Shown in pieces: positions 11,605 to 24,527 of a stretch of DNA of 64,000 nucleotides. Both the position numbers and the translations under genes were made by a program. Numbering within the stretch: the first letter of the stretch is position 1; every line of letters begins with the position of its first letter. The notes beneath the pieces are model-generated. The model was not told where the DNA came from, searched no databases, and saw only the letters and a program-made list of their open reading frames with translations. The stretch is from Stenopsyche tienmushanensis. Lineage: Eukaryota > Arthropoda > Insecta > Trichoptera > Stenopsychidae. The stretch spans positions 1,116,001-1,180,000 of the forward strand of contig WACJ01000525.1 of NCBI GenBank assembly GCA_008973525.1, written 5' to 3'.

Positions 11605-11975
11605 TATCATCATCATCATAGTGTAGGCACAAACAGTCCACTGCAGAACTATGGGCCTCTTCAATACCCATTCCCTATATATCATACATTCACCTCCTCG
11701 CTCGCTCGATATTGAAGGTAGAATAACCTCCAAGTTTCATTTAGAGCGCTCACCCAGCGGGTCTCCTGAATGAACCAAGTTTGGGAGGTTTGTAAAGATT
11801 GAGCAGTTTCCCTCGGAAGACAGTGGAAAGCTGTTCTAGACGATCTTGTTAAGACTTTCTGAAATGCAAAGAGTCCAGTCCCTGTTTTCCTCACTAGGAC
11901 GTTGCCGAGCTAGGATGAAATGCATCTCGGATTCGCTCCTTCACCAACTGAGGGTGTCTCCTCGTCCACGTGGAA
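11605..11975 (-). mobile_element. Non-LTR retroelement 3' end with GAT-repeat tail, copy L1
   Basis: Read on the - strand this runs from GGAGCGAATCCGAGATGCAT through ACCCGCTGGGTGAGCGCTCT and GTGAATGTATGAT to GCAGTGGACTGTTTGTG and a short GATGATGAT tail. The same order occurs on + at 25530-25910. The decayed frame is typical of the last part of a LINE or a SINE that borrows its tail. Confidence 0.65.
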
Positions 11976-14900
11976 CTTACCCGAGCAAATTGAAGACTGA
12001 ATAGTTGACCCTCTCAGTTCGGCGATTTCAAAACGATATAGAAGACAATGCTGTTATCGTTGCAAAGTGAAATTCTTCATTTGCCTCTCCTCAAGGCCGC
12101 CTGCTTGATGTTCTTCTTTTCCTTGTACTGTTCCTAAAGCTTCTTGGTTCTGAACCGGTGAGGTTCATCACGCTACATATTATTATCTAGTATCAACTAT
12201 GTAAAAGATAGCGAGCTACACTATCAATTATCCAGTGTAGAAAATCAGACGATTTCCAAGAATTCTGGCATTCTGGAAACATCAATGTGACTCACCATAA
12301 TATATTTAATCTAATTACTCATGCAATATCGAGCGCATGGCGAGGTAAATATTTGAATTTGACGAATACATTTCATCTGAGCATTATTGCATTGCTTATA
12401 TGTAATAATACATATCTCATATCTCAGTTATAAAAATTAACAATTGACCTTGCATTGTTTGTGTAATCCTAGATTTATCTCTCCCTCATTTATCTCGTAT
12501 GTGATGCTGTTTTAATCTGTATGCTAATTTGTCAATATTCTTCATCATTTTCAACCAGCCAACGAAAGTCTGACATTATTATTAAGTATATTGAAAGAAA
12601 AAGCTGTCAATAATTAGGAGCAGCGAGTGGTCATGAGAAAAAAAAGATTAGCTAAGGTCATGCGTTATATTGGCGCAAAACTCGAATCGATATTTTATTT
12701 GTTGTGGAGGATATTTTATTTCGTAATTTATGTGATTGCATTGCACACAATGCATGTTAAATTAAGGGATGAATGAAAATTCACCGATCAACAATAAACT
12801 GTTAAACAGCCCCCCCTAGCCGAATTGTAATCTGACAATTTGCAACCCCACAACCACAATCCGTGCATGCAGAAATTTGAACAATTTCTCTTAAATGCAA
12901 TTCAATTACGAATTTGTAAGGGTGCTATTTAGCATTAGAGATACCTTAGATGCAAACTTCAACCCGAATCAGAACATTGTACATAATTAATCATCTCAAC
13001 CCCTTTTAGCTGTAAAACGTATGATCATCACATGAAATCATGACGGTAGTTAGATGATCCGTGTCTTATTCTTCTACTGTATTATCAAATAGTTCATCGC
13101 TCTGCAATATATGTCATTATATTAATGGTCAGTTTGAAACTTATGTTTAATGTATTCAAATTCTATTTATTATGTTATTACATTTGCTATGAAAATTGTA
13201 GTAGACATAAATTTGCATGAGATTAGATGTAGATAGATGGATGGATTTTATTTTTTGTTCATTATTTTGAAGACTCTTAACTAATTTGCTTTTTTATGTT
13301 GGATTCGTCCTTTGAGTTCTATAATGATATGGTCTCATCATTCAATATCGTTTCGTACTTTTGATATGGGTTAGTCAGAAAGTATGCACGAATACACCAT
13401 GAATGAGAGCTAGGTTTTTGCTTTGAAGTCTGCTTGCTACACTCCATTTAATGAGTTGATCGAATAAAAAGACCCCCGCACTTATTTAGGACCCAATTTC
13501 ACATTCACCGGACGCAAACCCGGCAAGACATCCCAATTACAGCAACAATCGGGATGAGCTTCGTCTTCCAAGTATCCAATCATCGTCGGATGATAGGACA
13601 CTCTTTGTCTCTTGCGATTTACCACGCGGGGCCTTTATCCGATTTTGCAAATCTCTAGTAATCCATCGATTTGGTTCCGAGAACGTCATTACACCCACGA
13701 TCAAATATTCCGAGACTGTCGAGAAGTTGTCGAACTGAAAGGCCGGCATTAATCAAACCATTTGTCTGAATCCCGTTTTCTGTCGCGCTCAAATACGAGT
13801 TTCACCATACATAAATTCGACTGAAATGTGTGTATTATGTCTGCTCGTTAATGCCCGGCCACTTTTACTTTCTCCATGATTTAAACAAATTTTTGAGATT
13901 GCATTTCCGGCATTCTGTGCCGTTGACGATTTTTCTTTCTTGGCCGGCCTCTTCCTTGAATAAGTTATCGAGCGCGGCTCAAATCAAACCCTTCCATCTT
14001 GCTGCGATTGAAATATTAATGAGCCTCGAGGATTTCGCATCCTTTTTAAAGCGTATGCTCTTTATGTAATTGTAAATAATTTCGCAGGTCGGATGGGATG
14101 TTTTTTTGCAGGATTTATGAAATGGGACTCGTGGGAGGAGCCCCGTTTTTATTGCGATGCCTACTATCCTTTGTTGCTGGAGGCACATCCATACCGAAGC
14201 GATTTTATCAGCACCGAGAAACAACCTGTAGAGCACAATGCGCCGAAGACTATGGCATTGAGCGTAATATGTTGGAGATAACGAGATTTTAAACATAGAT
14301 TGAGAGAAAGGACGAAAGTTTGGGACATAATCAGGAGCGTGCGAAAAAGCTGTGGGCATATCTTGTGACAAGGTGGACGGATAATAGATGAACTTGAGAA
14401 TGTTATGTAAATGTAATCCAGCGAATTGTAGGCAACTGCTAAAATAACTTGTATGATGACGATTTTAAATGGAATCTCTTATTATAAATTGTATTACTAT
14501 TAGTATATTGTAATGATTTTCAGCATGATTTGTAGATTTGATCATAAGTTTTATTTAATACTTCTTTAACAATATAAATACCGTGCATTTCATCATTTTC
14601 TCCGAAGAGCGAATCCAGGGTCTCATTGTTACGTATTTCTGTAATGTTAATTTTACGAACGTCTTTCTATAATGTCTTCCAGATGACAACTGTCTAAATA
14701 TCTTTGGAGATCGACCTCGAAATTTACATTCCTACCCTTATCTGCTCGCACTTGCTTATCTTCACATTGTTTTTGTTAATTTGACTAATGAGTTCAAGCT
14801 TATCAATTTAAGATAAAACAACATAAGTCTGTAGAATTAGAGTCTCCTAATTTGTTGTATTTTGACCAGCGATTTCCAATTGCAAATACTCTCCATATCG

Positions 14901-15105
14901 TTCACAATAATTGTTGAACGCGTATTTTTCCTTAGAAGGATGTATTGAATTGATCCAGGTTTACTCTGATTTGAAAAACGACATTGAAAATAAAGTACTA
15001 TGGAGCGCTGCTCGCAACATGTGCGTGCATACTCTCTCTGCACCAGCAATAATGTAAGCATACTCATCAAAGGGTTAATAAACTCAGACAAGTCGCCTAA
15101 TAGTG
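11976..15105. other. No gene seen
   Basis: AT-rich from 12100 to 13400, then balanced-GC from 13400 to 14400 with overlapping chance frames on both strands (for example 14371-13979 on -, no recognised domain), then AT-rich to 15100. Confidence 0.4.
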
Positions 15106-15107
15106 AC

Positions 15108-15215
15108 TAAATAATCTTATCCAAACTTAACCATATGTGGAAGGCAATAGAAAACCACCACATAAAAACCCTTATCTTTAGAAACGTCTCCTGTTGAGAT
15201 TGCCGACGACCGATA
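15108..15215 (+). repeat. SINE/LINE 3' tail module
   Basis: AATAATCTTATCC, AACTTAACCATATGTGGAAG and GCAATAGAAAACCACCACAT form the widespread insect retroelement 3' tail (GGAAGGCAAnnGnnAACCACC type). It also ends the SINE at 38940-39245. Confidence 0.6.
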
Positions 15216-15389
15216 ACTGATACGTCGCCTAATCATATTTGTATATCTTTAAAATTTGTATATGAAATATTTGACGATTGAACGTTGAATTTTATTTTGC
15301 ATAAACACATCGTATATATTTGTGATGGAATTATGTTTCATGCATTTGATAATCTAAAATTTAGTTAAACTTCAAGTTGCTTGAATCTA

Positions 15390-17190
15390 TTAGGTTGAGT
15401 CATGAATACTTGCCGATTTTTTTCAAACATTTATTTAGCTTTAACAAAATAACAGCAATTACTCTATTACATATTCAACATTATTAATGATTTCTTTCTC
15501 CCATTTTACTGGTAGCTTATCAATGGCCTCTTCATAAAATTTAGCAGGCTTAGATGAAAATAAATTTTCCATAGCGTTACTCACTTCTTCATCATTTTTT
15601 AATTTTTTTTCCATTTAAGGAATTCTGCTAAGAACAGATTAGTTATTTGGGACAAGGTCCGGCGAATATGGGATTGTGGTAAGACTAGGGAATCCAATCC
15701 CGAGCCAAAATTTCAATCCCGGGATTTCGGGATTTCATTATACAATCCCGGGACCAATCCCGGGATTGGGATTTTCAATATTTTAAGAAATGACCTTGAT
15801 GAATTTGATCAAAAATTACTAATAAGTCCATTTGTTCAATATAAAAAATCCCTTGAAGGCCAAAGAATTTTATTTATTTAAGAAAAGATAAAAATACAAT
15901 TCAAAAATAGATAAATAAAACACTAAAAAATTCAAATATTATTTTGAAAATATGCCCGAAGTAACATTAACATTTAACATTAGTGTTCATCATTTAGTCT
16001 GGATTTGATTTTGGAAGTCAGACAACTTGCTGCTGAAAATGCATGCTCAGCTTCCACACTCGTTGGAGATATCGTCATCAGATATTTAAATGCTAGTTCG
16101 AGTTGATGATCGCGTGAGCCCTCATTTTTGTATAACACCATCAATGTGACTGATAAAATTATTTTCTGCTGAGACACGGACTAAAAATCGCAAAATTCCC
16201 GATTTCCCGACAAATTATTTATTTCCGTCGCTGCAGATAAATATTTATATACTATAATACTTTGATGTGATTTGTAATTATATTACGGAGGAATACAAAA
16301 ATTCTGAACACCGTATCTATTATATTTCATATCGATATTACCATTATTCGTCGAGGTGTAGTAAATACATCACCGGTAAGGAAAGGTTACTATAACAATT
16401 TGAAAAACATACATGTACGCTATATATGTATACATAGATTAGACAATCAATGCTCCTATGTGTCGCCTAAGTTCGCCAATTAGTAATTACGTCACTGTTT
16501 CCAAGCGTCTAGATTTCGTCGGGGATGTCTCGATTTAGTAGCCTTCATCGTGTTGGTAAGGTGTACGATTTCAGTTAGATAAAAATTTCAATCCCGGGAT
16601 TTTCGGGATTACGTTTTCTAATCCCGGGATCCTTAAGTACCTAAAACTGTCCGGGATCCCGGGATCCGGGACAGACAATCCAATCCCGGGATCCGGGATC
16701 CCGGGATTGGATTCCCTAGGTAAGACAAACCACCCAAGATCAAAATTTTTTTGCTGCGTCAACTTTCCTGTATGCGGTTTTGCATTTGCATGTTAACAGT
16801 ATGACATTTTTCCAATTGACGATTTCTTCGTCGACGATTCACAGACAAATGGAATATGCTGTAAGAGGAGACTTTAAAAACCAATTTCTTACTATCCGTT
16901 CAGCAATTGCTCCTTCGCCATATATATCGCATATTGTTTTAGTCGTAGTCACTGTTGCCTTGTTTAAACTCCCAAAGCAGTATATGACGGAAATACTCTT
17001 TTTGATTTTCTTTTTTACGGATAAAAAAATATTAAAACAAGTGACACGGTTAACTGTTGTCGAAAGACTGATAGGACTCATACCTATCTAATGATATCCT
17101 ATATTCACAAATTTGGATGACTTATCAAGCGTAAAACCGAATAATTATAACGACTTATTTTCGCCGGCAACTATTTATGACTCAACCTAA
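15390..17190 (-). mobile_element. mariner element, internally deleted and split by a hAT insertion
   Basis: Ends match as inverted repeats: TTAGGTTGAGTCATGAATAC at 15390 and, read on -, TTAGGTTGAGTCATAAATAG from 17190. Both are flanked by TA (15388-15389 and 17191-17192), the mariner target duplication. The - strand carries the transposase N-terminal helix-turn-helix (ICDIYGEGAIAERIVRNWF, from about 16940 down) and, beyond the insertion, its C-terminus (SSKPAKFYEEAIDKLPVKW, about 15570 down to 15500). Only roughly half of a mariner transposase can be accounted for, and the DDE core is missing. The hAT element at 15686-16718 interrupts it. Confidence 0.88.
15686..16718 (-). mobile_element. hAT element, 1033 bp, non-autonomous (CCCGGG family, copy A)
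   Basis: Perfect 17-bp terminal inverted repeats TAGGGAATCCAATCCCG, flanked by the 8-bp duplication GGTAAGAC (15678-15685 and 16719-16726), the hAT hallmark. Both subterminal regions carry repeated CCCGGGATT units, many as the palindrome AATCCCGGGATT, likely transposase-binding sites. The - strand frame 16177-15980 keeps the transposase C-terminal dimerisation domain (ELAFKYLMTISPTSVEAEHA, then FSAASCLTSKIKSRLND). The rest of the transposase is absent. It is inserted in the mariner element at 15390-17190, so it is younger than that copy. Confidence 0.93.
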
Positions 17191-17192
17191 TA

Positions 17193-19276
17193 TTTTTGCA
17201 ATGGATAGTACTGAATTGTATTCCAGAGATGTGCAGCAGCAGTTTTAATCGAGCTGGTGATGATTTGGATACGCCGATTACTGACGATTCGGCTGATCTG
17301 AAATTCAATTAGATAATTCAATGCGTTTGAGTGCCGGAAGTATTTATCTTTGGAAGCATTCCACACACAATGTGCCCGGTGAGCTCTTCTTACTCATCGT
17401 TCCGCACTGCAGGTATACTCTTTTCTCAGAGATCCATCGTCCACCAACCGCAAACATCTTCAAAATTGAATCATGCTGGTGGAATTTTATTTTTATGTGG
17501 CCATTGTAAACAATTGATATTTTCGACAAGATAAACCAAACTGATTTACTGTTTCTTTCTTATGTCCATAGCTGCTTGTCAGCAATGGCTTTCCCCTTTT
17601 GGGTGTCGACAACCTAGATTTGTCAAATGCACAAGGAACATTGAATGCAAATAGATCGCTATCGCGTGCAATTCCATAAACTGAATGTTGGGAATTAAAC
17701 AGTAGAATATAACCTGAAGCCATTAATATGACGTTAAATTAAGCGTAGAAATGGCCATTAAAGGCATCGAGTTCTTATTACCAGTTATGGTGTAAGGAAA
17801 TTTGTTTCTCGAGGCGATTTTATCCATCGCCTCTTAATATAATGACGGTGCTTGGGTCGATGAATTTTGTATTCAATCACACCTACTTCAATGTCTTTTT
17901 TTTTGTAGTCTTTGTATAACGATAGTCCAAATTATGACCCACTAAATACGAATTGTCGGCGTCGACATTGCTTCCCTATTCCAAACGCGTAAAACGTCTT
18001 TCCTGGCTTTGTTCTTCTAGTTGAGTTGAGAGCATCCGTAACTCGTCAGCAATTTAAGTCGAAAACAATTCTTATCGACGTGATCGATCGCTTCCTCATT
18101 GCTCTTCCATTGCTGAGAATGCTATTCCAGTTTGTCGAGTCATCCCTCGCATCAAAAATCTTATAGTTATTGTGTAGAATCAAGAAGGTTGACAGGGTCA
18201 AATTAACCCTCGTCCGATAGTTATGATGAGCAATCGATGTAATAGCCTCTGGCAGTGTGTGCAAATTACAACAGATGAAGGCCAATCTTGTATTCAAATA
18301 GAGCTCATTAAACACTAATGGATAATTCAAATATACTTTTTTTTAAACATCATTGGCGATTCCAATTTGAAGAAAATTCGAATTTCGCAAAAACATCGAT
18401 CATTCAAATTCCATAGGGATTTAAACAAGTAAAACCAATGCGTGAACCAGATGTATTCCCATGTCTGAACAGGATGAATTCGGCAGCATTCCAGTATTTT
18501 TGTGGTTTAAGGTTCGTTCATGTTGCTCCCTCATGGCGCTGTTATGTTATGGACTGAGTTTTCCCACTGATATTTCGTTTTTGTTCTGTGTGTTAATTGC
18601 CTGTGGGATAATATCCCCATACATGGAACGATGCAAAGTTTTGCAATTAAGGCGCAAAACTTTCAATGCATCCGCTCGATTTTATTTCTATTCAAATATA
18701 TGTCAATTCCATTAAGAGTTGCCTTATTATGTGCCCGTCTTTTGTGTGTGCATATCAATAGTGCACGATCGTCCCACATTTTTTGTATTCGTTTCGATTA
18801 TAACGCCAGTAAATGAATTAGATATACGTTTGGTCTGTGTTATTTTTTATTTCTGCTGAATAGATCGTTTCAATTTAGTCTTCGAATTTGTATTTTGGAC
18901 TCGATGCAAATGCAAAAAGGAAGACTTGTACATTTGCATATTAGATAGTTTGCCATTTGGAAATCGTTTTTTATTGTATTATATATATATTGTGTTGATA
19001 GAATATTATTTAAAAAACTGTAAAAAAAGTACATATATGTATTTTTGTTGTGGGTTGATTGAGCTCATTTTTGATGCCTAGGCTTTCATTGTCAGACTTG
19101 CTAAATAATAGAGTCAAAAAAAATATTGACTATGATGCATGTTTACGCGGGAGACAAATATAATCTTATGATTTTTGAATTTGGATGACTACAATAAGAA
19201 AACATCCGTGATGTACGCTGCCTACGTTCAGGTAAAGCAAACTTTTTAGGAGGCAAAAATTGTTTTAAAATTCAGC
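17193..19276. other. No gene seen; mostly balanced-GC DNA
   Basis: Chance frames on both strands overlap each other around 17320-17720 and 18046-18816. No domain, splice pair or repeat family was recognised. Confidence 0.4.
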
Positions 19277-19505
19277 TTTAACTGATATATAAATGATATA
19301 ATGAATCAATTTCAAATATATTGTTTATGTTCATATAAAGAAATGACCGAATAGTGTGTGTGCTTAACAGTGTTTATTTATTTATGTACATGCTTCATAC
19401 ACGCTGCGACGGTCCTGTCAGATAAGTGGATTTGTATGACGATAAGTGGCGGACAAGCAAATATAGCATCTAAGTTTATGATGATTTTAAATTAGCTCAC
19501 TACTC
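19277..19505 (-). mobile_element. TTAACCC MITE family, partial copy
   Basis: Shares CAGATAAGTGGATTTGTA, GATAAGTGGCGGACAAGCAA and AAATTAGCTCACTACTCAAA with 38062-38440 and 62187-62471. The left third of the family consensus is missing and no clear TTAA flank remains. Confidence 0.65.
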
Positions 19506-19793
19506 AAATTATTAATCTATTTTTTTTATTTGAAAGCGTTTCTGTGAGATGTCAGCTTTTCAAAAAAAACAAAAGAACCTCGAATGATTCATCCATAGAA
19601 GTTTACCAATAGTAGTTTCTCTGCAATGGAATGCCATACTACATCTATAATCTTTTGTGCTTTGAATACTACTTTTAACACTGCCATACTTAAATGAATA
19701 ATACTTTTCTTTCATACGAAAAAAATGTAGTCATATAAGCTGAATCTGAAACTTCAAGAAAAGAAAATTCACATCATTCTATATCAAGGCAGT
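19506..19793. other. No feature seen
   Basis: AT-rich spacer between a MITE fragment and a hAT element. Confidence 0.4.
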
Positions 19794-19801
19794 CTTCAGA
19801 C

Positions 19802-20403
19802 TAGAGAATCCAATCCCGAACCAAAATTTCGATCCCGGGATTTCAGGATTGTATTAGACCATCCAGGGATCAGCCCCGGGATCCCGAGACCGGGATTTTC
19901 AATAGTTTTAAAAAATTACTTTGATAAATTTGATTTACTAAGTCAATTTGTTTAATATAAAAAATAGCTTGAAAGCGAAAGAATTTTATTGATTTCCCGA
20001 CAAATTATTTATTTCCGTTGCTGCAGATGAATACTTACATACTGTAATACTTTGATATGATTCGTAATTATATTACGGAGGAATACAAAAATTCTGAAGC
20101 TCGTATCTATTATATTTCATATGGATATTCCCATTATTAGAGTCGAAGTGTAGTAAATACATCACCGGTTGGGAAAGGTTAATATAACAATTTGAAAAAC
20201 GTGTACTGTATATGTATATATATATTAGACAGCGTCCAGTTTTCGGCGGGAATGCCTCGTTTTAGTAGCCTTCATTGTGTTGATGAGGTGTACGATTTCT
20301 GTTAGATAAAAATTTTAATTCCGAATTCTTCGAGATTGAGTTTACTAGTCCCGGGATTCATGAGCAACTCAAACTGTCCGGGATCCCGGGATTGGATTTC
20401 CTA
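19802..20403 (-). mobile_element. hAT element, 602 bp, non-autonomous (CCCGGG family, copy B)
   Basis: Left end TAGAGAATCCAATCCCG and right end, read on -, TAGGAAATCCAATCCCGGGA are flanked by the 8-bp duplication CTTCAGAC (19794-19801 and 20404-20411). It has the same internal blocks as copy A but lacks the transposase C-terminal segment, so it is a shorter deletion derivative. Confidence 0.92.
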
Positions 20404-20411
20404 CTTCAGAC

Positions 20412-22282
20412 GTCTTTGTTAGAGCGTTATCATAGTGAGAATCCGAATATGAACTTTAATGGTCCTTCTCTGAGCTTTCAGATAAGAAGCTGTATTATTT
20501 TATATCCAATTGTTTGCTTCCCTGGACGTAGAAAGCATTATTGATGTTCAGTACAAGATGAATTCTTGGATCTGCAGAACGATTCTTCGACATGTAATTT
20601 GTTTCTTGAAAAATCGCCGAGTCAGTTCTTTGCATATTTTAGCGAGAGTGTTTTTTCAACACTTCATATCGAAATTAAGACGAGAAACAGACGATATTGA
20701 AAATTATTTTCTACGAACACTGTCGATAATTTAAAAGCCGGTTGTCTAGATGCAATCTTCCCCCTATTCGCAATGCCCTTTTATGCAAATGTGACTGGGG
20801 GAGGGTCGCAGGTTACTCGGTGATTATAAAAGGGGATTGTAAAATTTTGAAAACCCGTAATTTATATAAACATGCCGATGCTCGGCGATCGAGCTCACAG
20901 ACTGTCTCATAGTATGAAATGCGAAAAACTGTATATTGACTTTATTTTACAATGAACAGCTTAATTGTTAGTAGGCACATTTTAAAATAATTTCTCCCAT
21001 CGCATACCGTTGAAATGATTGGGCGTTAGTAGCACGGAAAAGGTTAATGACTCGCTTCATAAATGGCATGCAAAATTGATGAATGCTCAAAATTAGCAAT
21101 AAAGGCTATGTGCATATATTTTGAATTAAGTTAAAATGCATGGCGTCATAGAATGACAGCATTTTGATACATTGCGTGTTCCAAGGACTTTGGACAAATA
21201 TCGATATTAATTTTACAATGTACAGTAGATTGCGTACAATAGATACCCACATCATAATAACTTGTATCCAGTCATGCTATTAGCTGCAGATTCTTTTCGA
21301 GATAGTTGCAATTTCGATTCCGTAGCTTAGATCTCGACTACTGTTTAATCTGTAGGCATTGAAATGTCATTTATTGCTACAGTTGTCCACGCGATCTTAT
21401 CGCTTAAAAATGTATAATGGCATAATTTTAAGGACACAGCTAATAGTCGGAAGTCGAGCGAATCGCATGAGTTGTTTATGGCGTAGAAAAATGTCGACGA
21501 GCTAAATGTCGATCTTTGGACAGTCGATAATGAAGCGAGGAGCGTTTCCAATTTAGATTCTTTTATCGTCCGTCACAGCAAGTTGATTGAACCTCTATTG
21601 TTGCGCGCATAGCGAAAAGGACCTCGACGAGCTGTGGATGTCGTATGTTAGATCTGTCCGGTTAAGGGTCACAATGGAGGTTAAATATTATCAGGAGGGT
21701 GCTTCGTCCTCTCTGGTAGAGAACACATCTTCGCCATAACCGGATGAATAACAATGGGCAACTGCTCCTTCGCCGCTTCCTTGCGAGTACTTTCCTATCC
21801 TTATTGCTCTCACGGACCATTGAGAATGCTACTTTTACTGTTTTTAACACGCACCGTGGTTTTAGCGCTTTTTAGCCAAATTCATTGTCCAGGACTTCGT
21901 CCTTGGAAACATGCTTTCGCTTTCTCATAATCAAAGAAATTGAACAAGTTTAACGATGATGTTTTGGTTTGCATCCTGAATACAAAGTTGCTCCTGCTAA
22001 ATTTTATCCAGTAACATATTTTTTGTAAATGTATGCTCCTCGTTGATATTTATTATTATGTATTGTTCTAATGAAATCCTATTTAACATATTTACAAAAT
22101 GCTGTTCATTCTTAGTTTTCACAGTTATGAAATGCTTCCTAGTTCTTCGAACCATTACAGCTACGCTATGTTATGTATTTATGAGAAGCTTATCCACGAA
22201 ATATTATTTATTTTTAATACATTGTATGGCTTTTTATCTTTATTTATCGTATTTGCAATATAGGATGTCCATCATTCTACTA
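20412..22282. other. No gene seen
   Basis: Balanced-GC to AT-rich DNA. Open frames are short and unrecognised. Nothing repeats elsewhere in the window that I could see. Confidence 0.4.
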
Positions 22283-22412
22283 TGCTAACTCAGTTAACTC
22301 TTTCTACGCTCTAATGTAAATCCACTTTCCTGTCAGCTCCGCCGCGACGTGTAACAAGCTTGATTTTGAATCTTAACACTGTTGATAGCACACAATATTC
22401 GTTAATTTCTTA
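22283..22412 (+). mobile_element. TTAACCC MITE family, degenerate fragment
   Basis: TGTAAATCCACTTTCCTGTC, then AAGCTTGAT and CTGTTGATAGCACACAATAT follow the order of the family read in the 61228 orientation, with much divergence. Confidence 0.5.
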
Positions 22413-22849
22413 ATGTTCAATTTGCATGGTATCTACTTTTTGTTGTTCAGCTATTTTTGCCTATTAATGTGTTGCAAAAATAAAAGGATAGGGTTACCGT
22501 GCAAGCCTGCCACTTTATTTCTGAAGGAGTATATTTTGCAAAGAAGTGGTGATACTCGGCTAATGACGCCACTCCAGAACCATCAAGGGGGAATAACAAA
22601 ATTGATCAACGATAAGAATGATGCAAGTATCTCAATTATCAAAACAAACGCCTGCTCTCAAGACAACATGAACGAAAGTCGTCTTATCTTTGTTGAAAAG
22701 CTTAACGCTTTCCTGCGCGCATATCGTCACTTCGTTCGTCGCTGCAGCACATGAGTGCAAATAAACCTCGCTCAACTTAAACCTCTCGCGCCGGATTAGT
22801 CCTATGCCTGCCGCCTTCAGGGACACAATAACAAACCATTTACAAAACA
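22413..22849. other. No confirmed gene
   Basis: A 113-codon + frame (22413-22754) has no recognised domain. The end of the stretch holds an acceptor-like tract (ccgccttcag, 22811-22820) leading to a possible short exon described under findings. Confidence 0.35.
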
Positions 22850-23089
22850 TGGATCAAAGACTCCCAAACTTTTCCGAGTAAGATAAATTCATTTTGGTTA
22901 ATAACTCGATTTTTGTGATGCACCGACTTGGAGTAGATACATTTTATGAACATCGCCCACCAAAAGTATTATGTACTTACGTTTCGGATTACCAATTTCG
23001 GCAAAATCACATAAAATAATGTTTATTCCCAAAATATTTTTACGTAAATACAATTTTTTTTCGCGGATCACAAGGTCCTATCAACACCA

Positions 23090-24527
23090 TGCCCGGTCCG
23101 GTCAAATATTCTCATACCAGATTTTGGTTTTGATTTTACATCTTCAGGAATAAAAAAAGATATTGGAGATACACCTATAGAATTTTTTACAGGTATTTGG
23201 ACTGGGGAAGTTAATAAATTGTTGATAAAATGTACGAATGCTTATGGTAAAAAGTTTACTTTTACAATTTACCAAAAACAAGATACTGCATGGTGACCAA
23301 ATTCAATGAAATAAATTATATGGAATTGGAAAAATTTTTTGGACTGTGTCTGCTCGGTGGGCATATAGGCTTTCCAACACTAAGAAAAATGTTTTCACGA
23401 GCTTCATTGTATTATCATCCAATATTTTCTTATATTATGTCGAGTAGAAGATTCGAAAAAATATTGAGATGTTTAAATTGCACGATAAATAACAATGACA
23501 GGATGTCAAAAATAAGCTCACTGTTGACATCGTTGTTTCGAATTTTCAAAATATATATTCTCCATCGGAAGAAATTTCTTTAGATGAATCTCTTCTTCCT
23601 CGAGGGCGACTGTGGTTACGGCAATACACGAAAGGGAAGAAAGCTAAGTATGGCATCAAATTTTATAAACTGTGTTCCCCAAATGGATACATCCATAATC
23701 TAGAAATCTATAGAGGAAGGTTATTTGATAACGAACCTAGAGGAACCAAAATTGATGCCTTTGATTGATGATCGTACTTAAATTGATGAATCCATTTCTC
23801 CACAAAGGTCATCATGTTTTTATGGACATTTTTTTTTAATAACATTTCATTATCTACTAAACTATTAGAAAAAAGGACGCATACAACAGGGACATTGCGT
23901 GCAAATAGAAGAGGAAATCCAGCAGAAATAACAAAGAAGAAGGTTAAAAAGGGAGAACACATATGGTTAAGAAGAAATAATATATATATTTCAAAATGGC
24001 ACGATACTAGAGACGTATTAAGCATTACAACCAAATATCACCCTCAGCTCATCGAAAAAACTAACAGATATGGAATCATAAAAATAAAGCCCATTGAAGT
24101 TGTGGAATACAATAAATTTATGGGTGGTGTTGACAGGTCAGGCCAACTCATAGCATACTATTCTTCCCCGAAAAACAATTCGGTGGTATAAAAAAATTAT
24201 ATTTTATACCGCATTAAAATGGAAAAGGTGATAAATTTTCTACAATTTAGAGACAATTTAATAGAATCCTTATTAGGTATTGCCCATATAACAGATGGTA
24301 GAGAATTGGTAACTGTCACACCTACTCCAACAATAGGCAATACTCTAGTCATTTTTTTGGAAAAAAATCCTATTCCAAAAAATTATAAAAAGAAAATATG
24401 TTATTTGCGCTGCAGGTGGTGTTCAAAAAATAATAAACGCACTGAGACTTCATGGAGATGCCAAACCTGCCCAAAAAAATCCTGCTCTGCTTGTGTGCTT
24501 TCGACTCCCGTTACTCTAATACAATAA
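23090..24527 (+). pseudogene. piggyBac-like transposase, broken
   Basis: Consecutive blocks match a piggyBac (DDE_Tnp_1_7) transposase in order, but in different frames with stops. They are GLCLLGGHIGFPTLRKMFSR (23290 frame), SLDESLLPRGRLWLRQYTKG, KAKYGIKFYKLCSPNGYIHN, SKWHDTRDVLSITTKY, VEYNKFMGGVDRSGQ (23814 frame) and a cysteine-rich C-terminus with CRWCSKNNKRTETSWRCQTC and CSAC, ending at TAA 24525-24527. The three catalytic Asp codons are still readable at 23583-23585, 23825-23827 and 24132-24134. At least three frame changes and an in-frame stop (23581-23583 in the preceding frame) destroy the gene. Flanking TTAA ends were not found. Confidence 0.88.

Noticed and set aside
13979..14371. 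130-codon - strand frame
   Set aside because: Overlapped by three + strand frames of similar quality; no domain or splice support.
16780..17091. 103-codon hydrophobic + strand frame
   Set aside because: It is the reverse strand of the mariner transposase remnant.
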